DNA of 64,000 nt. It comes from Bryobacterales bacterium. Lineage in GTDB: Bacteria > Acidobacteriota > Terriglobia > Bryobacterales > UBA6623. Positions 27,432 through 36,100 of this stretch are shown piece after piece. The stretch is taken from contig JAPPLB010000093.1 of assembly GCA_028819575.1 (NCBI GenBank), positions 17,725-81,724 of the forward strand, given 5' to 3'. Each line of letters starts with the position of its first letter. Within the stretch, counting starts at the first letter, position 1. A program made the translations under genes and the position numbers. The notes under the pieces are model-generated. The model searched no databases and had not been told where the DNA came from. It saw nothing but the letters and a program-made list of their open reading frames with translations.

Positions 27432-28585
27432 CTGCTTATCCCAACACGGGGCGGATGCGCCGCGAGAACGCCGCTCGATCCCGCGCAACGCCGCTCGGAG
27501 CCGGCCCTCGAACAGCGCCGGTCATGCTCTCGATCTTCCTGCTGATCTGGAGCCAACCACTGACAAGCGCCGAATCGCTGACGGTCGTTTCCTGGGGCGG
27601 CTCCTACGCCCGGGCATGCACGAAGGCCTATCATGAGCCCTTCACCGCCAAGAGCGGCATCAAGATTCGCCTGGAGGACTACAACGGCGGCCTGGCTCAG
27701 ATCCGCGCCCAGGTCGAGACCGGCAACATCCACTGGGACGTCGTGGACTTGGAAATAGCGGACGCAGTGCTGGCCTGTGACGAAGGACTGCTGGAATTCA
27801 TCGAAGCCGACGATCTCCCAGCGGGGCCGGACGGCACACCCGCCACTCAGGACTTCCCTCCCGACACGCTCACCGAGTGCAGCGTGGGAACAAACTTCTA
27901 CTCCACGATCTATGCCTACAACCGGGAGAACTTCTCCGGCGGCGAGCCTGCCACGATCGAAGACTTCTTCGACATGAAGAAATTCCCGGGGCGCCGCGGG
28001 ATGCGGCGCACTCCCCAGGTCAACCTCGAGTTTGCGCTGATGGCGGATGGCGTGCCTCTGGACCAGGTGTACGCCACGCTCAGCACGGCGGAGGGCGTAG
28101 ACCGGGCTTTTCGCAAGCTGGATACGATCAAGGAACACATCGTGTGGTGGACCGCCGGCGCGCAGCCGCCGCAGATGCTTGCCGATGGCGAGGTGGTGAT
28201 GAGCACGGCCTACAACGGCCGTATCTTCAACGCCCAGGTGCTGGAAAATCAGCCCTTCACCGTGGTCTGGGACGGTCAGGTCCTGGACAAGGGGCAACTG
28301 GCCATCGTCTATGGGACTCCGAGGCTGAAAGAGGCACGAAGATTCCTTGCCTTTGCGGCGAGATCCGAGTCCATGGCTCGGCTTGGCCGCTATATCTCCT
28401 ACAGTCCCGTCCGGCGGTCCGGATCAGCATTGATCACGACTCACATGGAGACAGGCGTAGACATGAAGCCACACATGCCGACCACTCCCGAGAACATGAC
28501 TCGCGCACTGCACAATGATTGGGAATGGTGGAGCGATCATGTGGACGAAATGAACGAGCGGTTCAGCGCATGGATGGCACGCTGA
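27428..28585 (+). CDS. potD: Polyamine-type periplasmic binding protein (PotD-like)
   Basis: The 385-residue product likely begins at the TTG overlapping the potA stop, 7 bases after AAGGGAG. A signal peptide (VMLSIFLLIWSQPLTSAES region) precedes the binding-protein fold: LTVVSWGGSYARACTKAYHEPF, GNIHWDVVDLE, TNFYSTIYAYN, and the WWTAGAQPPQMLADGEV segment typical of the PotD/putrescine group. It would deliver polyamines or similar cations to the permeases. An ATG at 27455 is the alternative start. Confidence 0.85.
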   Translation: MTAYPNTGRMRRENAARSRATPLGAGPRTAPVMLSIFLLIWSQPLTSAESLTVVSWGGSYARACTKAYHEPFTAKSGIKIRLEDYNGGLAQIRAQVETGNIHWDVVDLEIADAVLACDEGLLEFIEADDLPAGPDGTPATQDFPPDTLTECSVGTNFYSTIYAYNRENFSGGEPATIEDFFDMKKFPGRRGMRRTPQVNLEFALMADGVPLDQVYATLSTAEGVDRAFRKLDTIKEHIVWWTAGAQPPQMLADGEVVMSTAYNGRIFNAQVLENQPFTVVWDGQVLDKGQLAIVYGTPRLKEARRFLAFAARSESMARLGRYISYSPVRRSGSALITTHMETGVDMKPHMPTTPENMTRALHNDWEWWSDHVDEMNERFSAWMAR

Positions 28586-29769
28586 GGACAGTTCGGCTGC
28601 GGGCGGCAGTGCCGGTTCTGCCGCTGTCGGCCTTCATCCTGGTGACCTTCATCGCTCCACTGGCGACCATGCTGGTGCGTAGCGTCTACGACCCTCTGGT
28701 TGCCGGAGCGATGCCCGAAACTCTCTTCCTGTTGAGTGAATGGGATGGCAAGAGCACTCCAAGAGAGGCCGTGTTCGAGGCGGCTGTGCGTGAGTTGCTG
28801 GAGGCTCGCCAAGCACGAAATCTAGGACGGATCGTGACGCGCATCAACCGCGTTCAGCCGGGGATGCGCAGCGTGGTCATGAAGAGCGTGCGCAAGCTGC
28901 GCGGGATTTCGGGCAGCGACTCCTGGCGTGACACTCTGATCGACATGGACCCCGCCTGGGGCGAAGTGCAAACCTGGCGTGCCATTCGCCGTACGGGAGA
29001 GCGTTTCACCATGAGGCACTACCTACACGCGCTGGATCTGGATCGCGGCCCTGGCGGCGGCATCGTCCGGCAAACACCCGAGCGGCGCATCTACATACCC
29101 CTGCTCGGGCGCACGCTGGCGGTGAGCCTGAGCATCACAGCACTGTGCCTGCTATTCGGCTATCCAGTGGCCTACCTTATCGCGAATGCATCGCCCCGAT
29201 GGGCCAACCTGCTGTTGCTGTTGGTACTGGTTCCCTTCTGGACCTCGTTACTGGTGCGGACAACTTCCTGGATCGTGCTGCTGCAAACACGAGGGGTAAT
29301 CAACGATGCGCTGGTGGCGCTCGGACTGATTGCTGAAGAGAACCGGATCGCCATGATCTACAACATGACCGGCACGGTGGTGGCCATGACGCACGTGCTA
29401 CTACCCTTCATGGTGCTGCCGCTTTATTCGGTCATGCGCGCCATTCCGCCGCTCTACATGAATGCGGCGGCTACCCTGGGAGCGAGCTTTCCGAGGGCGT
29501 TCTGGCGTGTTTACTGGCCCCAGACGCAGCCCGGCGTGTTTGCTGGATCACTGCTCGTATTCATCCTGGCCATCGGGTACTACATCACTCCCGAACTGGT
29601 GGGCGGACGCAGTGGACAGCTCATCTCGAACATGATCGCTTACCACATGCAACAATCGCTCAACTGGGGACTGGCCGGGGCGCTCAGCGGCATCCTGCTG
29701 GCGTGCGTGTTCGTGATCTATCTGATCTATGATCGCGTCGTCGGAATCGAGCGCATGAAATTGGGTTGA
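28570..29769 (+). CDS. potB: ABC permease (PotB-like) with enlarged first periplasmic loop
   Basis: The gene starts at ATG 28570, inside the 3' end of potD, and encodes 399 residues. After the first membrane helix (VPVLPLSAFILVTFIAPLATMLV) comes an insertion of about 140 polar residues (about 35-175), then the usual BPD_transp_1 core of five helices with the EAA-type loop MNAAATLGASFPRAFWRVYWPQT. PotB proteins are normally near 285 residues, so the loop accounts for the extra length. It would form the membrane channel with PotC. Confidence 0.85.
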   Translation: MDGTLRTVRLRAAVPVLPLSAFILVTFIAPLATMLVRSVYDPLVAGAMPETLFLLSEWDGKSTPREAVFEAAVRELLEARQARNLGRIVTRINRVQPGMRSVVMKSVRKLRGISGSDSWRDTLIDMDPAWGEVQTWRAIRRTGERFTMRHYLHALDLDRGPGGGIVRQTPERRIYIPLLGRTLAVSLSITALCLLFGYPVAYLIANASPRWANLLLLLVLVPFWTSLLVRTTSWIVLLQTRGVINDALVALGLIAEENRIAMIYNMTGTVVAMTHVLLPFMVLPLYSVMRAIPPLYMNAAATLGASFPRAFWRVYWPQTQPGVFAGSLLVFILAIGYYITPELVGGRSGQLISNMIAYHMQQSLNWGLAGALSGILLACVFVIYLIYDRVVGIERMKLG

Positions 29770-29770
29770 A

Positions 29771-30607
29771 ATGGCAACCATCAGAGGGCCCTGGGAGAAC
29801 GCCGGCCGACTCTCCTATCTGATGTTCTGCACGGCCGTGCTGCTGTTCCTGGTCGCGCCGATTCTGGTCATCGTACCGCTCAGCTTCAATGTGGAACCGT
29901 ATTTCACCTTCACCGAGGGGATGCTGTCGCTGGACCCTCAAGCCTACTCGCTCCGCTGGTACCGGAGCGTTCTCGGAGATGAACAGTGGCTGTTGGCGAT
30001 GGTCAACAGCTTGACCATCGGGATCTCGGCGACCGTGCTGGCAACCACCTTGGGCACCCTGGCGGCGTTGGGACTGGCCAACCCCGCCATGCCCCGCCGC
30101 TCTCTGGCCATGGGCCTGTTGATCTCGCCCATGATCACTCCGGTCATCATCTCGGCAACCGGCATGTTCTTCTTCTACTCCAATCTGGGGCTGACACAAA
30201 CGCACCTGGGACTGATTCTGGCCCACACCGCGCTGGGTACGCCGTTCGTAGTGATCACTGTTACCGCCACCCTGGCCGGTTTCGACCCGAACCTGAAGCG
30301 GGCGGCAGCCACTCTGGGAGCCGGACCGCTGCGCACCTTCATACGCATACAACTGCCGCAAATCGCCCCTGGCGTCATATCCGGCGCACTGTTCGCTTTC
30401 GCCACCTCGTTTGACGAAGTGGTCACGGTACTGTTCATGGGCGGCCTGGACCAGCGCACCATTCCTCGCCAGATGTGGGTCGGGATCCGGGAACAGATCA
30501 GCCCGGCCATCCTGGCCGTCGCCACCTTTCTCATTGCCTTCTCGTTGCTTTTCATGATCATCGTGGAATGGCTGCGCCGCCGTGGAAACGCGCCGGCGAA
30601 GGCCTGA
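29771..30607 (+). CDS. potC: ABC permease (PotC-like)
   Basis: The 278-residue membrane protein has six helices and the EAA loop KRAAATLGAGPLRTFIRIQLPQI, with SFDEVVTVLFMGG following, characteristic of PotC. Its ATG comes one base after the potB stop. The TGA stop (30605-30607) coincides with the tetranucleotide that borders a damaged MITE-like element, so the element abuts the coding end exactly. Confidence 0.88.
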   Translation: MATIRGPWENAGRLSYLMFCTAVLLFLVAPILVIVPLSFNVEPYFTFTEGMLSLDPQAYSLRWYRSVLGDEQWLLAMVNSLTIGISATVLATTLGTLAALGLANPAMPRRSLAMGLLISPMITPVIISATGMFFFYSNLGLTQTHLGLILAHTALGTPFVVITVTATLAGFDPNLKRAAATLGAGPLRTFIRIQLPQIAPGVISGALFAFATSFDEVVTVLFMGGLDQRTIPRQMWVGIREQISPAILAVATFLIAFSLLFMIIVEWLRRRGNAPAKA

Positions 30608-30778
30608 CCTGCCTTTCTCCCCACCCGACATCGGAAGCACGCGAAAAAAAGGCCGTGACTCGTGTCTCGTGATTCGTAAAACCTCGAAGGCCGTGTTGCC
30701 GGCGTGGGCGGTGCGCGCCTCGTCCTGACGGCCCTCTCGCGCACTTCGCCTTGCCACGTGGTGAGACATGCAGTCTAG
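30604..30778. mobile_element. Damaged MITE-like copy containing a heptamer array
   Basis: The left end (CCTGCCTTTCTCCCCACC) and right end (GTGGTGAGACATGCAG, then CTAG) are recognisable. The middle of the 201-bp core is replaced by GGCCGTG, ACTCGTG, TCTCGTG and ATTCGT heptamers plus ACCTCGAAGGCCGTG. It therefore joins the two repeat types of this window in one element. Confidence 0.7.
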
Positions 30779-30787
30779 AATGGGGGC

Positions 30788-31696
30788 TTGTCGAGAATAC
30801 ACGCCTTAGCGGAGATCGTACGGAAAGGAAAATCCTCGACCGCGGAAACCGTGGCGGCTCTGCGGGCTGTCCACCAGCGTGAACCCGTGCGGATCTTCGA
30901 GGATCCCTACGCCAAGTTCCTGTGCGGATGGTTCTGGCGCCTGGTCCTGCGAATTCGCCCGTTGGAATGGATCATCCGTGTCATGACCAAGCCGATGGCG
31001 CCCACCGCCATGTGCGTTGTGATGCGTGCGCGGTATGCCGAGCAGGCCCTGGAGCAAGCCGTCGAAGACGGCATCACACAATACGTCATCATCGGATCCG
31101 GCATGGATTCGTTCGCTTTCCGCAGGCCCGACCTGATGGAGCGGATCGATGTCTTCGAGATCGACCATCCCGCGACGCAACACAAGAAGTTGGAGCGCAT
31201 TCGCCGGTCGGGACTGACCATCCCTTCCCGGCTGCATTTCGTACCTGCCGACCTCACGAAAATCTCCGCTATGGATGCACTGGCCGGTTCGGGCTTCGAA
31301 ATGGGCCGGCCGACATTCCTGACACTGCTGGGGGTTGTCTACTATCTCACAGCCGATTCTCTGGCCGAGACGGCTCGCTCCATATCTCGACACCTGCCCG
31401 CCGGAACACTCCTGGTGTTCGACTACATGCTTGATGTAGAGTCCGCTCGACCCGAACATCTCACCATGCGGGAGAATCTGAGATCCTTCGTTGCGAGAAT
31501 GGGAGAGCCCATGGTCAGCGATTACTCTCTTGCTGCGATGAATACCTTGATGGCTGACCAGGGCTTCGAAGCCGTTGAAAACTTCGCCCTCCCCGATCTG
31601 GAGCAGAGCTACCGGGAGGAACTGGGCGACCTGCCGTTGGAAATTCCCAGCATCTTCGCGTTCGGCACGTTCCAGGTAGCCGCTCGGGACGTCTGA
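30788..31696 (+). CDS. SAM-dependent methyltransferase (TIGR00027/LCMT-like)
   Basis: The 302-residue product has the family's opening (SSTAETVAALRAVHQ, then DPYAKFLCG), the SAM-binding motif VIIGSGMDSFAFR, an acidic residue after strand 2 (VFEIDHPATQHKK) and the late motif LLGVVYYLTADSL. Known relatives methylate carboxyl or hydroxyl groups of diverse small molecules. Its substrate is unknown. The start is uncertain: TTG 30788 lies only 10 bases after the repeat end, with a G-run as a poor binding site, so the repeat may have replaced the native upstream region. Confidence 0.78.
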   Translation: MSRIHALAEIVRKGKSSTAETVAALRAVHQREPVRIFEDPYAKFLCGWFWRLVLRIRPLEWIIRVMTKPMAPTAMCVVMRARYAEQALEQAVEDGITQYVIIGSGMDSFAFRRPDLMERIDVFEIDHPATQHKKLERIRRSGLTIPSRLHFVPADLTKISAMDALAGSGFEMGRPTFLTLLGVVYYLTADSLAETARSISRHLPAGTLLVFDYMLDVESARPEHLTMRENLRSFVARMGEPMVSDYSLAAMNTLMADQGFEAVENFALPDLEQSYREELGDLPLEIPSIFAFGTFQVAARDV

Positions 31697-31717
31697 AGCA
31701 ATCCGGAGGGCAGGGCT

Positions 31718-32263
31718 TTACTGTCCCAGGTCATGACACAGGAAACATTCGTTAGAAACCTGCCGCTGCGCGTGGCAGTTCATGCACACGATCATGCTCG
31801 TGGACACTTCTCTGGCAAGGACGTCCCGCTCTTGAACCGCACCGTGGCAGGTTGAGCATCGTTCGCCGGCCCCGGTGTGATTGACGTGGCTGAAGAAGAC
31901 GAAGTCCGGCACCTGGTAGACCCGAACCCACCGAAGCTCTCCACCGCGTTCGGCGAGAGACGACAGTTCCTGGATGGCGGCACGGTCTTTCGCGACGGTT
32001 GCGTGACAGAGCATGCATTGACCCGCCGTTGGCAGCCCGGCCCGCTCTTTCCTGGTTGCGCCGGAGTGGCAATCGAGGCACTTGACCCCGGCGCGGCTGT
32101 GGATCTTGTGGCTAAAGGGAATGGGCTGAGGAGCGACCTTGACCGGGAGTTTCTCGATTTGGCCCTGGTAGGCGGTCTGTGCGACTGCGATCGTGGGCCA
32201 GCAGCAGACAGCCGTCACGAGGAACGCGAGGCAGGTTGTGGGAAGTTGCAGCAAGCCGATCAT
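31718..32263 (-). CDS. Periplasmic multihaem cytochrome c (five CxxCH)
   Basis: Starting at 32263, the 181-residue product has a signal peptide (ending near TIAVAQ) and five haem-binding motifs: CLDCH, CMLCH, CSTCH, CMNCH and CFLCH, with axial-ligand histidines in FSHKIHSRAG and FSHVNHTGAG. This is the cytochrome c3/c7-like pattern of periplasmic electron carriers. An ATG at 32326 is possible but adds residues with no similarity. No reductase partner lies nearby, so its role in respiration is open. Confidence 0.8.
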   Translation of the reverse strand: MIGLLQLPTTCLAFLVTAVCCWPTIAVAQTAYQGQIEKLPVKVAPQPIPFSHKIHSRAGVKCLDCHSGATRKERAGLPTAGQCMLCHATVAKDRAAIQELSSLAERGGELRWVRVYQVPDFVFFSHVNHTGAGERCSTCHGAVQERDVLAREVSTSMIVCMNCHAQRQVSNECFLCHDLGQ

Positions 32264-32549
32264 TCCGCGGCACCGCGGCGCCACTGTCAAAAACTGATCT
32301 CGTTCGGCTGCCCCGGCCTCATTCACGGTGCCGGACCAGTTTTCTTGTCGCTGGCCAGGGTTGACATTTGAGTCAAGTTCTCGCAGCGATCAGTTGTCCT
32401 GCTTGTTGGTCGGAGGCGGAGCCTCGCTAGTCAGTTTACCGCGCCCTCGGCCGGAGTCCGAAAGCCCCGAGCGCGGCATCGAGATCACGGTTGTGACGAA
32501 ATCGATTCGTTACAATCGGGCTTACCGCGGTTGCGGGAACCGCCCGTAC

Positions 32550-34910
32550 GTGAACATCCTTTATCGCTACGTTTTCCGAGAGATCTTCGTCAGCACGCTG
32601 ATCGGGACGCTGCTGTTCACTTTCGTCCTCTTTCTTCAGACCATCGGCAGCGTGATGGAGCTGCTGATCGGCCCGAACGTCTCAGGACACCAGACAATCT
32701 ATCTGTTTCTGCTGATGGTTCCACGGACGCTCGTTTTCACGATTCCGATGGGCGTGCTTGTCGGCGTCCTGGTAGGTCTCGGCCGGATGGCGACGGATGG
32801 CGAGATCACAGCCATGCGGGCAGCGGGCATTCCGGGACGGCGTCTGATCCTGCCGATTGCGGCGTGGGCCTTGTTGGGGGCTTCCGCGAGCTCGCTCACG
32901 ACCCACTATCTGAACCCCTGGGCGCAACGCGAGTTGCAGAACATGCGCGAGAGTCTGAAAATCTCGCAGGCGACGGCACAGATTCAGCCAAGGATCTTTG
33001 TCGAGAATTTTCCGGACTTCGTGTTGTACGTGCGTGAAGTGTTACCGGCCGATACCGCCCGCCTGAAGCATGTATTTGTCGCCGACATGCGCACGCCGGA
33101 ATTGCGAGGATCGTTCAGCGGCTTGAATGCCACGGCCAGCGGCCCGAGGATTACTCTGGCCGAGCAGGCGTTTGCGATTCCGATCCTGGAGCAAAACCGG
33201 GTGCAACTGAATCTGCCGTCGGCAAGCCGGTACGAGCAGTCTTCCGACCCGGACCAATATCATTTCTCCGAGTACGAAGACATCGATCAAGTACTCGAGT
33301 TCGAGACGACAACGCCCGCAGCCGGCAGCAGCCCTTTCGAGCAGATGAGCACGCCGGAGTTGGCCGCCGCCGCTCGGGAAAGCGATCAGCCGATTCTGGC
33401 CGGCGTGGAACTCCACCAACGATTCGCATTTCCGATGACTTGTCTTATCTTCCCGATTGTGGGTATTCCGCTGGCGATCAGCTCACAGCGTTCGAGCCGC
33501 TCGGTGGGCGTGGTATTGGGAATCGTGCTGGTATTCATCTACTGGATGATCTGGCTGAGCGGCGTGGCGATGGCGAACGCGGAGATTCTGCCAGTGGGAC
33601 TCGCTCTCTGGATGGGCAATCTCATCTTCGGCGTCGCGGGTCTGCTGATGCTGGCGCGCCTGGATTCACCCAAGAGCCGCGACTTCGCCGCAGCCGTGCT
33701 GCGACCGTTTCGACGATTGACCGCGTGGCTTCAGTCGCGGAGGTCGCAGCCGGACGAGGCAGCCGGCAAAGATCAGGATATCGAGGAAAACGGCGCGGAG
33801 GCCGAGAGCTCTTCGCAGCCGTTTTTCCCGATCACGGATCGCTACCTGCTCTCGACGTTCCTGTACTACTTCGTCGTCATGGTGGCCAGCTTTGTATTGA
33901 TCTGGTTCGTCTTCAGTTTCTTCGAGCTGTTGCGCGACATGCTCGAACGCGACAAGCTCGGTCTGTTCATCCCGTACATCTATTACCTGACGCCTTTCCT
34001 GATCTACGAAACCGTGCCGCTCGGGGTACTGGTCGCCACGTTGATTACATTCTTCATCCTCGCGAAGCATCATGAACTGACGGCGTTCAAAGCCTGCGGC
34101 ATCAGCCTGTATCGGCTGGCGACACCGATCTTTGTCGTTTCATTGCTACTGAGCGGACTTCTGTTCGCAATGGACCAACGCTATCTGCCGGAGACGAATC
34201 GGCGCCAGGACGGGATTCGCAATGAGATCAAAGGCCGGCCGGTGCAGACCTATCTGAACCCGAACCGGCAATGGACGTTCGGGCAGTCGGAGAGGATCTT
34301 CTTTCATCGTTTTTTTGACTCCGAGAACAACGTGCTCGCCGGCGTGAACGTCTACGATCTCGACCCGAACACGTTCAAGTTGCGCCGCCACATCGCAGCG
34401 CAGCGGGCCCACTGGGACAAGACGCAAAGTGCATGGGTGTTCGAGGAAGGCTGGGTTCGCGAGATCGACGGGGACCAGGTAGAGAGCTACGAAAAGTTCG
34501 AAAGTCGTCCTTTCGCCGACATCGAAGAGGGGCCGAGCCACTTTTTCAAGGAGGAGAAGCAGTACCGGCAGATGAACTGGCGAGAGCTGAACGCGTACAT
34601 CGGCGAGCTTACGCAAGCGGGCTTTGATACGGTCAAGTTTCAGGTGCAGCTTCACAAGAAGCTGGCATTTCCGCTGTTCGCATTCATCATGGGGGTGCTA
34701 GCGGCGCCTTTTTCGATGCTGGCGGGGCACCGCGGAGCGTTCACGGGGGTCGTGCTGTGCATCGGACTGGCCGTCGCCTATTATTCCCTGAATGCTTTTT
34801 TCGAAGGATTGGGACGTCACAGCCAACTCAGTCCGGTCATTGCCGCCTGGTCGCCGAGCGTGATTTTCGGGCTGAGCGGGACGTATCTCTTCAGCCGCCT
34901 GCGTTCCTGA
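32550..34910 (+). CDS. Fused LptF-LptG lipopolysaccharide export permease
   Basis: The likely GTG start (RBS GGGAA about 9 bases upstream) gives 786 residues made of two LptF/LptG-family halves. The first runs from NILYRYVFREIFVSTLIGTLLF to the helices near LALWMGNLIFGVAGLLML; the second starts at ITDRYLLSTFLYYFVVMVASF and ends at SPSVIFGLSGTYLFSRL. Each half has the six-helix plan with a periplasmic beta-jellyroll loop. Normally LptF and LptG are separate subunits that pair with LptB to pull LPS to the outer membrane; here one chain supplies both. A PLP enzyme gene follows after 19 bases. Confidence 0.9.
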   Translation: MNILYRYVFREIFVSTLIGTLLFTFVLFLQTIGSVMELLIGPNVSGHQTIYLFLLMVPRTLVFTIPMGVLVGVLVGLGRMATDGEITAMRAAGIPGRRLILPIAAWALLGASASSLTTHYLNPWAQRELQNMRESLKISQATAQIQPRIFVENFPDFVLYVREVLPADTARLKHVFVADMRTPELRGSFSGLNATASGPRITLAEQAFAIPILEQNRVQLNLPSASRYEQSSDPDQYHFSEYEDIDQVLEFETTTPAAGSSPFEQMSTPELAAAARESDQPILAGVELHQRFAFPMTCLIFPIVGIPLAISSQRSSRSVGVVLGIVLVFIYWMIWLSGVAMANAEILPVGLALWMGNLIFGVAGLLMLARLDSPKSRDFAAAVLRPFRRLTAWLQSRRSQPDEAAGKDQDIEENGAEAESSSQPFFPITDRYLLSTFLYYFVVMVASFVLIWFVFSFFELLRDMLERDKLGLFIPYIYYLTPFLIYETVPLGVLVATLITFFILAKHHELTAFKACGISLYRLATPIFVVSLLLSGLLFAMDQRYLPETNRRQDGIRNEIKGRPVQTYLNPNRQWTFGQSERIFFHRFFDSENNVLAGVNVYDLDPNTFKLRRHIAAQRAHWDKTQSAWVFEEGWVREIDGDQVESYEKFESRPFADIEEGPSHFFKEEKQYRQMNWRELNAYIGELTQAGFDTVKFQVQLHKKLAFPLFAFIMGVLAAPFSMLAGHRGAFTGVVLCIGLAVAYYSLNAFFEGLGRHSQLSPVIAAWSPSVIFGLSGTYLFSRLRS

Positions 34911-34929
34911 ACCCCTTATCGAGAGAACC

Positions 34930-35880
34930 ATGTTGAGGCAGATCGAGAAGGCGCGTGAGCGTCTCAGCGAGTACTTTTCTCCCACGCCAACCGTGCGCTC
35001 CGACATCTTGTCGCAGCAACACGGAGGCCCAGTCCGGCTGAAACTGGAGACCCAGCAGCCGACCGGCTCGTTCAAGGTGCGGCCGTCGATGAACAGCATG
35101 TTGACGCGCCTGGAGCAAGCACGGTCGAAGGGGGTCGTGACATCGTCCTCTGGGAACTTCGCGCAGGGCGCCGCGTATGCGGCGCGGCGACTGGGAGTCG
35201 ATCTTCAGGTAGTGATGATGAAGAGCGCCTCGGGATTCAAACGGCAGCGCACAGAGGAGTTGGGAGCGACGGTGGTTCCGTGCGAGAACACCTTCAAAGA
35301 CCGCTGGGACACGACGTACCGGATCGCGGGTGAATCGGGGCGTCTGTTGATTCACCCGTATGACTCCGAGGAGACCATAGCGGGCGACGGAACCATCGGG
35401 CTCGAACTGCTGGAGCAGGTCGAAGGGGATTTTTGCGTCGTCGTACCGATCAGCGGCGGCGGTGTGATCTCGGGCATCGCAACGGCCATCAAGGAGAGCC
35501 GCCCGGGGTGCCGTGTGGTCGGCGCGCAACCGTCGGCGAACGGATCGATGGCTCGTTCGCTGTTGGAGGGCAAGCCGGTGGCGGTAACGCCCGGACCGAC
35601 CCTGGCGGATGCCTTGATGATTGCGCAGCCGGGGAAACGTACGTTCGAGATCGTGCGGCGGCTCGTGGACGATGTTGTCGCCGTGGACGAGAGCGAGATC
35701 AGGGGCGCGGTGAAGCTGCTGGCGGAGCAGCAGAAGCTCGTCGTCGAAGGCGGCGGGGCGGTGGGCGCGGCGGCTCTGCTGAACGGAAAAGTGAAGACCG
35801 CCGGACTGCCGGTGGTGTGCGTACTCAGCGGAGGGAACATTCAGCCGAGCAAGCTGGCAGAGATACTGGCGGCATCGTAG
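34930..35880 (+). CDS. PLP-dependent threonine dehydratase / serine racemase-like enzyme
   Basis: The 316-residue protein has fold-type II PLP motifs: the Schiff-base lysine in PTGSFKVRP, the asparagine loop SSSGNFAQGAAYAA, the phosphate-binding glycine loop SGGGVISG and SGGNI near the end. Catabolic threonine/serine dehydratases and serine racemases share this plan and length, and no regulatory ACT domain is present, which argues against the biosynthetic IlvA. It lies 19 bases after lptFG and may be cotranscribed, without an obvious functional link. Confidence 0.85.
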   Translation: MLRQIEKARERLSEYFSPTPTVRSDILSQQHGGPVRLKLETQQPTGSFKVRPSMNSMLTRLEQARSKGVVTSSSGNFAQGAAYAARRLGVDLQVVMMKSASGFKRQRTEELGATVVPCENTFKDRWDTTYRIAGESGRLLIHPYDSEETIAGDGTIGLELLEQVEGDFCVVVPISGGGVISGIATAIKESRPGCRVVGAQPSANGSMARSLLEGKPVAVTPGPTLADALMIAQPGKRTFEIVRRLVDDVVAVDESEIRGAVKLLAEQQKLVVEGGGAVGAAALLNGKVKTAGLPVVCVLSGGNIQPSKLAEILAAS

Positions 35881-35972
35881 CAGTTGACCTGAAATATCCT
35901 CCTGATCAAGCGTCGTTGACACCGGTCCGAATGTTTCCCTCTCGTGTGATCCGCACGCGGGCGGAGGAAAAA

Positions 35973-35996
35973 CCAGCCTGCATTTCTCACCACGCG
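35973..35996. repeat. Solo end of the MITE-like element
   Basis: CCTGCATTTCTCACCAC followed by GCG, which is the right-end sequence in inverted orientation. No partner end is seen nearby. Confidence 0.6.
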
Positions 35997-36100
35997 CCTC
36001 AGCACCGCATCTGCCTCGCGCCCGGCGCGGCGGCGACTTGTCAGATGGGACTGCCGGGCGCAACAGGCTGTCCGCCTCGAAACCGAAGTACAGCCATCCG

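Noticed and set aside
29684..30802. Minus-strand open frame of 372 codons over the permease genes
   Set aside because: Antisense to PotB and PotC; Gln/Arg/Gly-rich, and ends in repeat sequence.
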